DNA of 64,000 nucleotides from Voacanga thouarsii (lineage: Eukaryota; Streptophyta; Magnoliopsida; Gentianales; Apocynaceae): the NCBI GenBank assembly GCA_026120185.1, contig JANUWF010001481.1, forward strand, positions 124,001-188,000. Reading direction: 5' to 3'. The notes beneath the pieces were generated by a model. The model saw nothing but the letters and a program-made list of their open reading frames with translations, searched no databases and was not told the origin of the DNA. The position numbers and the translations under genes were made by a program. Numbering within the stretch: the first letter of the stretch is position 1; the number at the start of each line of letters is the position of its first letter. Shown in pieces: positions 58,885 to 64,000 of this stretch.

Positions 58885-60673
58885 TGTTGAAATGTATGCC
58901 CAAAATGAACAATGTATTTTTATATTTTAAAAAATTAATAAAATATTTCATTCATTGATGTTTGTTATGTACATATAAATGCATATTAAGGTCTATGTGT
59001 GTTAGTAAATAATCTACGTGATTGGGTCGTACTTTCATAATAAGGTGTAGATTATAAGCTACTAACACATAAGTAAAAAATGTTCTTGATCAATTGATGA
59101 AATTGGGCACTTCATCAAGGTTTAGATCATTACAATATAGTTTCTAAATGTAGAATGGTTTATCTTAAACCAGTGAGTAGTCCACGTATGCCAACAACAT
59201 ATTTGGAATACGCAGAATTGGACCACACGATAATAATCTTTATAAAAGTACTAAAATAAATAGAGATTGGTTTATTGATACTACTGCATGGACGAGTACT
59301 GTAAGACTTGAGTCTAAGTTAGTGGTTTGGTAAAGCTGAACTTATGCACTTTGATGTATATGGGGTGAGGTCTTAATGCAAGGCCAATAACCTTGTACGT
59401 TGGGTGTATAACTTTGGTTAATTAAGATGAACTTATACAATGGAGTTTCTATACTTCATTACATGAAGAAATCACTCATTTGTGATTGTTCGCGATAATC
59501 TAAATAATCCAGGACTCTTAGAAACGTGAATAAATATATATACTTTTAGGTAGCTCTCTGAGATAAGTGGATACATGCTAGAAGTCATAGATTATCGGAC
59601 TAATTATCAAAGGATGGTAGATGTCATTAAGAAAGATGTTAGTGCATTTTTCTTTCTCAATGACGGGTGTTACGCAGAAGGGTATTTTCATCATTACATC
59701 TATAGGTCGGAGACACCGCACTTGTAATATTATTCTTGGAGTTAATATTTTTGTATGGTGATAAATAGAATATCTAAAATGATAAAATGAGTTATTTGTT
59801 AGCAAAGGTATTTTGGTTATTTTAGTAGCCAAGAATAATATGTCTTTTGGTCCCCATAGTAGCTCAAATAATCTTAGTAAATTTTATTTAATTTTATTTA
59901 CTATATGGGCTTATTAGATGAAACTCATATTGGAAGAAATTATACCAAAAGTCCAATAATTATTTATTTGAGCTAGAATAATTGATCGGGCTAATTTAAT
60001 TTAATTAGTTTAATTAATTGTCACGGGTAATATTTTATTGGGTCCATGTGGATCAATTAATTAATAAAAGAGCTAATTTAATTAGTCTTGGACTAATTAA
60101 GAAAACCCCAACCCACTAAGGTTTTTGGTGAGATAACTATAGGTTTGGAAACCTGGAGTAGTCGCCACATAAAAGGAAAAGGAAATAAAAGAAAATGAAG
60201 ATGGAGTTTTGTGGGATTGAAATAGGAAAGCTATTCAGGAATTGAAAAAGGGCTCTTGTGTATGTTTTTAGGGGTTAAGAGATTAACACACACTGAAGCA
60301 TTCGGTTTTATTTTCATCTATTAAACAAACTACCGTTTTTTTTTTCGTCATTTTTCTTTGAACCTTTAGCTTTTAGATTTTGCTTCCAAATTGATTCACC
60401 CTAATCTACTTTCACTGGTAGAAGAAGTCCATAAACGCAATAAGTGTTTGATATAAAGGAGTTGACATTGAGCTGATATTCTTGCAATACAAATCGTCAT
60501 TGTAACTGAGAAAGCTTCATTGAGTTGGAATCCAACTCCGGTTATTCAAGTTAAACACCCTAAAAGTAAGTATTCCTAAACTTTGGCTCGGAAAAAAAAT
60601 TAAATTGCAATTTCCACTGCATTTTTATTTTCCTATAATCTTACAAGTGGAAGGTTGGTTAGACTAATAGACA
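58885..60673 (+). repeat. 5' LTR of the third copia element (1789 bp)
   Basis: Starts TGTTGAAATGTATGCCC, ends TAATAGACA and is followed three bases later by the tRNA primer site. The left flank is AGTGG; its duplicate would lie outside the window. Confidence 0.82.
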
Positions 60674-60676
60674 AGC

Positions 60677-60693
60677 TGGTATCAGAGCTATGG
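60677..60693 (+). promoter_or_regulatory. initiator-Met tRNA primer site
   Basis: TGGTATCAGAGCTATGG is a full-length match to the common copia primer site. Confidence 0.92.
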
Positions 60694-62464
60694 TTATAAT
60701 CTAGGAGCATTCTTAGGATTAATAACTAAAAAGGTGGTTCCTTTTACTAATAAAAATTTAATGTTTGTGATTATATGGATCCTTCATGGTTTTTAATATG
60801 GGTAGATGTTATGTATGCCTCGTATGTAGAGGCATTAGTACTTGTAATTTATTGTTATTCACTTTTTATAAAATTCATGTACACCTTGTTTTGAAAGACA
60901 TAGGCAATTGATGTTGTATTTAAATCCATCTACTGAAAATTTAAAACAGTATTGGTGCCTAAACAATGGTGAAATTATATGGAAGAAAACAGAGAAAATT
61001 CGAACAAGGAAAAATTGCCTTCAGGAGACAAACGGTGACTGCCTAAGGAGCAAGGCAGACATGGCTATAGTGCAAGGTGGCCATGGCTGGGGAGCCAGCG
61101 GCCATGGCTTTGTGATAGAAAATCTCAAGGCAGCCTAGGGATTAAAAGCAGGCAATGATTGTTTTTCATGTTCTGTTAGAGCAAGGAAGTCTATGGCTTG
61201 CTCAAGCTATGGACCGTCTATACAAGCCATGGCTTTAGCAAGGAAGAACTGGGTTTTTTGGTGTGAAATAGCCGGTTTAGGTTATTTTTTATTGCTGTAC
61301 GAATCGGTTGTTCCCAGAAAAAGTCCAAGAATTTTTTCCAATAATTTCCTTGTATTTTTCTTTTTCTTTTGGAGTCTCATATCATTCATACGAGGTTATT
61401 TTCTTGCAATGTCTTATTTATTGTGATAATTTTGCATGAAAATAGTTAGTAAAGGAGGAACCACCTTAGGATTAAACAAGATCATTTTAATTTTAATATT
61501 ATGATGCTTAATCCATTATTTGGTCACATAAGAATTAAAGGGTAGAAATAGCATGTAAAAAGTTTATTTTTGGAGGCATTGCTATTTTATTTAATTTTGT
61601 AGTCAAATGCACAAATGTTTTTGAGAAATTAATTTTTCTCTAGATAAAATAATTAAGGAAAGTGTTTTTTAATTGGAACTAAGGAATTTAAAATAGAATT
61701 CAAGGTTTATTCTTCTAAAGGGTTTTGTCCTTGACATGGAGAATATTTTGAATTTAAGTATTTTAAATTTAGTTCCTACAAAATGGTTTTAACTGAAGTA
61801 GTGAAAATAAAATTTCATATTTTATTCTCTTAAAGGGTTTTATCCTTGATATAGAGAATAATGATTGATTTTTTGGGATTTCACTAAAGTTAATATTTAT
61901 TTTAAGAAAACTTTTTTTTTTTCCAAAATCCTTTTTTTTTTTCAAAAGATTAAATGGGAGAAGAGTTCTAATGGTTTCACGGCTTCCATCATAGATTCTT
62001 GTCAGAGATCATGGTTATTCTCGTGTCATTCTAAGCATGACCCCTATAGGATGGATTTTTACGAGAATCTAGAACTAACGGAGAAATTATAATTAACGTC
62101 TAGTATATGTGTTAGTGTTGGCCAGCCTTTGGAGGTATTAATACTAGATTATCCATAGGTGGTGAGAGTAATGACCATCCTATTGATGGAACTATTTTTG
62201 GATCATTACCTATTAAGGAAGCTTAATTTGTGATGGTTATGGTACTTAACTTAGAAAATTGTTAACTTTCTTATGAAGCTCTGTAAATTTTTCTAAGAGC
62301 CAAAATTTTCATATTTTGATGTTAGTTTTAATAGGTTAACTATATTATGGATAAAATATGATTTTAAATGTGCAATTTTATATGTTTTTTCAAAACAAAT
62401 ATTTTTCTGAATAAAGTTTTTTTCCAATCAATAGAAATTTCCGGTTTCAGTCCTTTGTTCTTTA
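60694..62464 (+). other. leader of the third copia element
   Basis: About 1.8 kb without a convincing coding frame. A GC-richer patch at about 61076-61110 repeats GGCCATGG twice around GCTGG/CCAGC and could fold, much like the leader at 32054-32213. The 77-codon open frame at 61193-61426 has a hydrophobic end but no recognised motif. Confidence 0.55.
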
Positions 62465-63240
62465 TTCTCAAGGAGAATAAGTTAACTGGACCTAATTACG
62501 TGGACTGGAAAAGGAATCTGAACATAGTACTCAATGTGAAATAGTGCCAGTATGTTTTGACTGACCTCTATCCTGAAATTGGGGAAGATTCTTACAAACT
62601 AGGATCAGGAGGCTAAGAGGATATTGAAGAAAGCCAATGAGATGGCATGTTGCTATACATTGGCTTTTTCATGTCCAATGTATCTAAGCAAGACAACATG
62701 CCTACTGCATATGATATCAACATATCATTGTGCACCATATTTGCTAACAAGAGCTAGTTGCAAGCTGGAAGTTTTAAAGCAATCATGAACACTAGGATGG
62801 TTGAGGGCATTAGTTTATGAGTATATGCTCAAGATGATTGCTCACTTCAAGAAGGCCGAGGTCCTAAGGGTAATGATAAATCTTGAGTGCCAAATTAACA
62901 TAGTTCTTGAGACTTTGCCAGATTCGTACACTTAATTCAAATTAAATTATAACATAAACAAATTGAGTATGTCTTTGATTGAGTTAATGAAAGAACTCTA
63001 GGCTACTGAGAAAATCATAAAGCCTATGTCAAAGGTTTTGGTTACTCATTCTAGTTCATCTTCTAGAACTAGGGTCCAGCCCATGAAGTTTAAGAAGAAG
63101 AAAGCTTAGAACAATACAGGGGCCCAGCCTAAGGGATCTAAGCCCAATCCGTCCAAGCCTAATAGCAAGCCCAATGGCAAGTATTTCAAGTATAGCAAGA
63201 AGGGGCACTTTAAGAAAGATTGTCTACACTTCTTGGCCAA
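62465..63240 (+). pseudogene. copia Gag, degraded
   Basis: KLTGPNYVDWKRNLNIVLNV starts the frame and is soon broken (stop near 62542). Then come MPTAYDIN, IFANKS, MIAHFKKAEVL and INIVLETLP-type fragments. The zinc knuckle reads KYFKYSKKGHFKKDC (about 63180-63226): two of its three cysteines are replaced (C to Y and C to S), so metal binding is lost. Confidence 0.78.
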
Positions 63241-64000
63241 GTCCTCCTTAGGTATTGTTCTTTATTTAGAATCTATTTTGATGGTTGGATCATCATCTAC
63301 TTAGATTGTTGATTTCGGGGTCACTGATCATATTTGTAACACCTTGCAGGGGTTTGACAAGATAAAGAAACTTAATAGAGGAGATCATAAACTACAAGTA
63401 GGAAATGAAGCACAAGTATAGGCTGAAGCAGTGGGCGACTTAGATCTTTTATTTGATTTTAAAAGGATTTTAGTTTTAAAAGGCATTTTATATGTTTTTA
63501 TTTTCAAACAAAATTTAATTTTAGTTTCAAGATTGATTAATTAAGGATATTTTGTTTTTTTCCATTCTGTCATTTTGATCAGTAGAGATGGAAAATTTAT
63601 TTATTCTAGGAACATGTATGGCAATCTCTTTAATATTAATCTTATAAGTCATCAAATAAATAATACTCAAACTAAACTAATAATAAGAAGAGAAAGACCA
63701 CATCGAACAACTCGTATTTATGGCATTTAAGATTGGGACATAAAATCCTAATCGGATTCAAATGTCAATCCAAAATAGGTCTTTGGACTCATTGAAATTA
63801 GAGGAATGGCCGCAGTGTGAATCTTATCTTATGGGTAAAATAACCAAAAGATTTTTTACTCAATAGTTGAAAAGAACTAAAGAAATACTTGAGTTAGTTC
63901 ACATTGATATTTGTGGTCCTATGTCTACACCAACTAGATAAGGGTATGAATACTTCTTTACTTTCACAGATAATCATACTCGTTTTGGTTACATTTACTT
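63241..64000 (+). pseudogene. copia protease and integrase N-terminus, partial
   Basis: Protease: IVDFGVTDHICNTLQGF (about 63307-63360), where the catalytic D-S-G is D-F-G and a stop precedes it. Then LWHLRLGH-like pre-integrase near 63720 with CESYLMGK, and integrase start LVHIDICGPMSTPT with GYEYFFTFTDNHTRFGYIY at the edge. The frame is cut by the window end. Confidence 0.78.

Larger units (their letters stand above)
58885..64000 (+). mobile_element. Ty1/copia element, 5' half, running off the window
   Basis: 5' LTR 58885-60673, primer site 60677-60693, leader, Gag (about 62465-63240), protease and pre-integrase/integrase start (63295-64000). Family as above, but the gene region carries many stops. 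The element continues beyond the right edge. Confidence 0.85.

Noticed and set aside
55401..60673. LTRs 55401-57080 and 58885-60673 as the two ends of one element
   Set aside because: Pol lies to the left of the first and gag to the right of the second. The 1.8 kb between them has no coding, so they are the 3' and 5' LTRs of different elements.

Overview
The window is nuclear DNA of a flowering plant, probably a eudicot. It is AT-rich and has GT-AG introns, plant-type LTR retrotransposons with initiator-Met-tRNA primer sites, and one plant-type gene for glutamate decarboxylase. I see no bacterial, organellar or CRISPR features. Apart from that gene and a receptor-kinase relic, almost everything I can identify is transposable-element DNA.

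Layout. (1) 1-4325: the tail of a gutted Ty3/gypsy element, then a plant-mobile-domain (PMD) pseudogene on the minus strand, lying antisense in front of a second element's LTR (3607-4325). (2) 4326-13950: the one apparently intact host gene, a seven-exon glutamate decarboxylase (7499-13663, 509 residues). Its second intron holds an antisense, 2.1-kb, gag-plus-protease-only copia derivative. (3) 13951-17606: AT-rich intergenic DNA with a receptor-like-kinase pseudogene fragment on the minus strand and a copia LTR stub. (4) 17607-45785: one Athila-like Ty3/gypsy element taken apart by nested insertions. Its 5' LTR carries a CACTA-like element with a ~0.4-kb tandem array. Its integrase is split at codon level by a 20.7-kb minus-strand copia element (23344-44010) flanked by a perfect ATAAG duplication. 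That copia element has a solo LTR of its own family inside one LTR and a complete 9.6-kb SIRE-like copia element (33394-42974) inside the other. (5) 45786-52672: a 5'-truncated Tekay/Del-type chromovirus with a chromodomain and a 4.2-kb 3' LTR. (6) 52673-57080: a 5'-truncated copia element with its 3' LTR. (7) 58885-64000: the 5' half of another copia element that runs off the window.

Genes and interactions. Glutamate decarboxylase would convert glutamate to GABA in the cytosol. Its catalytic core is intact, but its C-terminal tail lacks the tryptophan-centred calmodulin-binding segment of classical plant GADs. All retroelement polyproteins here carry stops, frameshifts or deletions, so none looks autonomous. 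One copia LTR family of about 1.7-1.8 kb recurs six times in different states (stub, two LTRs of one element, solo LTR, 3' LTR, 5' LTR) and marks successive insertions.

I do not find a convincing new biological system. The best candidates for follow-up are the antisense PMD gene with a preserved intron, the hairpin-dense leader of the copia element (32054-32213), and the GAD gene with its unusual tail, NAGNAG acceptor and G18 run inside a small intron. All coordinates and translations were read by eye, and LTR edges are good to a few bases at best.
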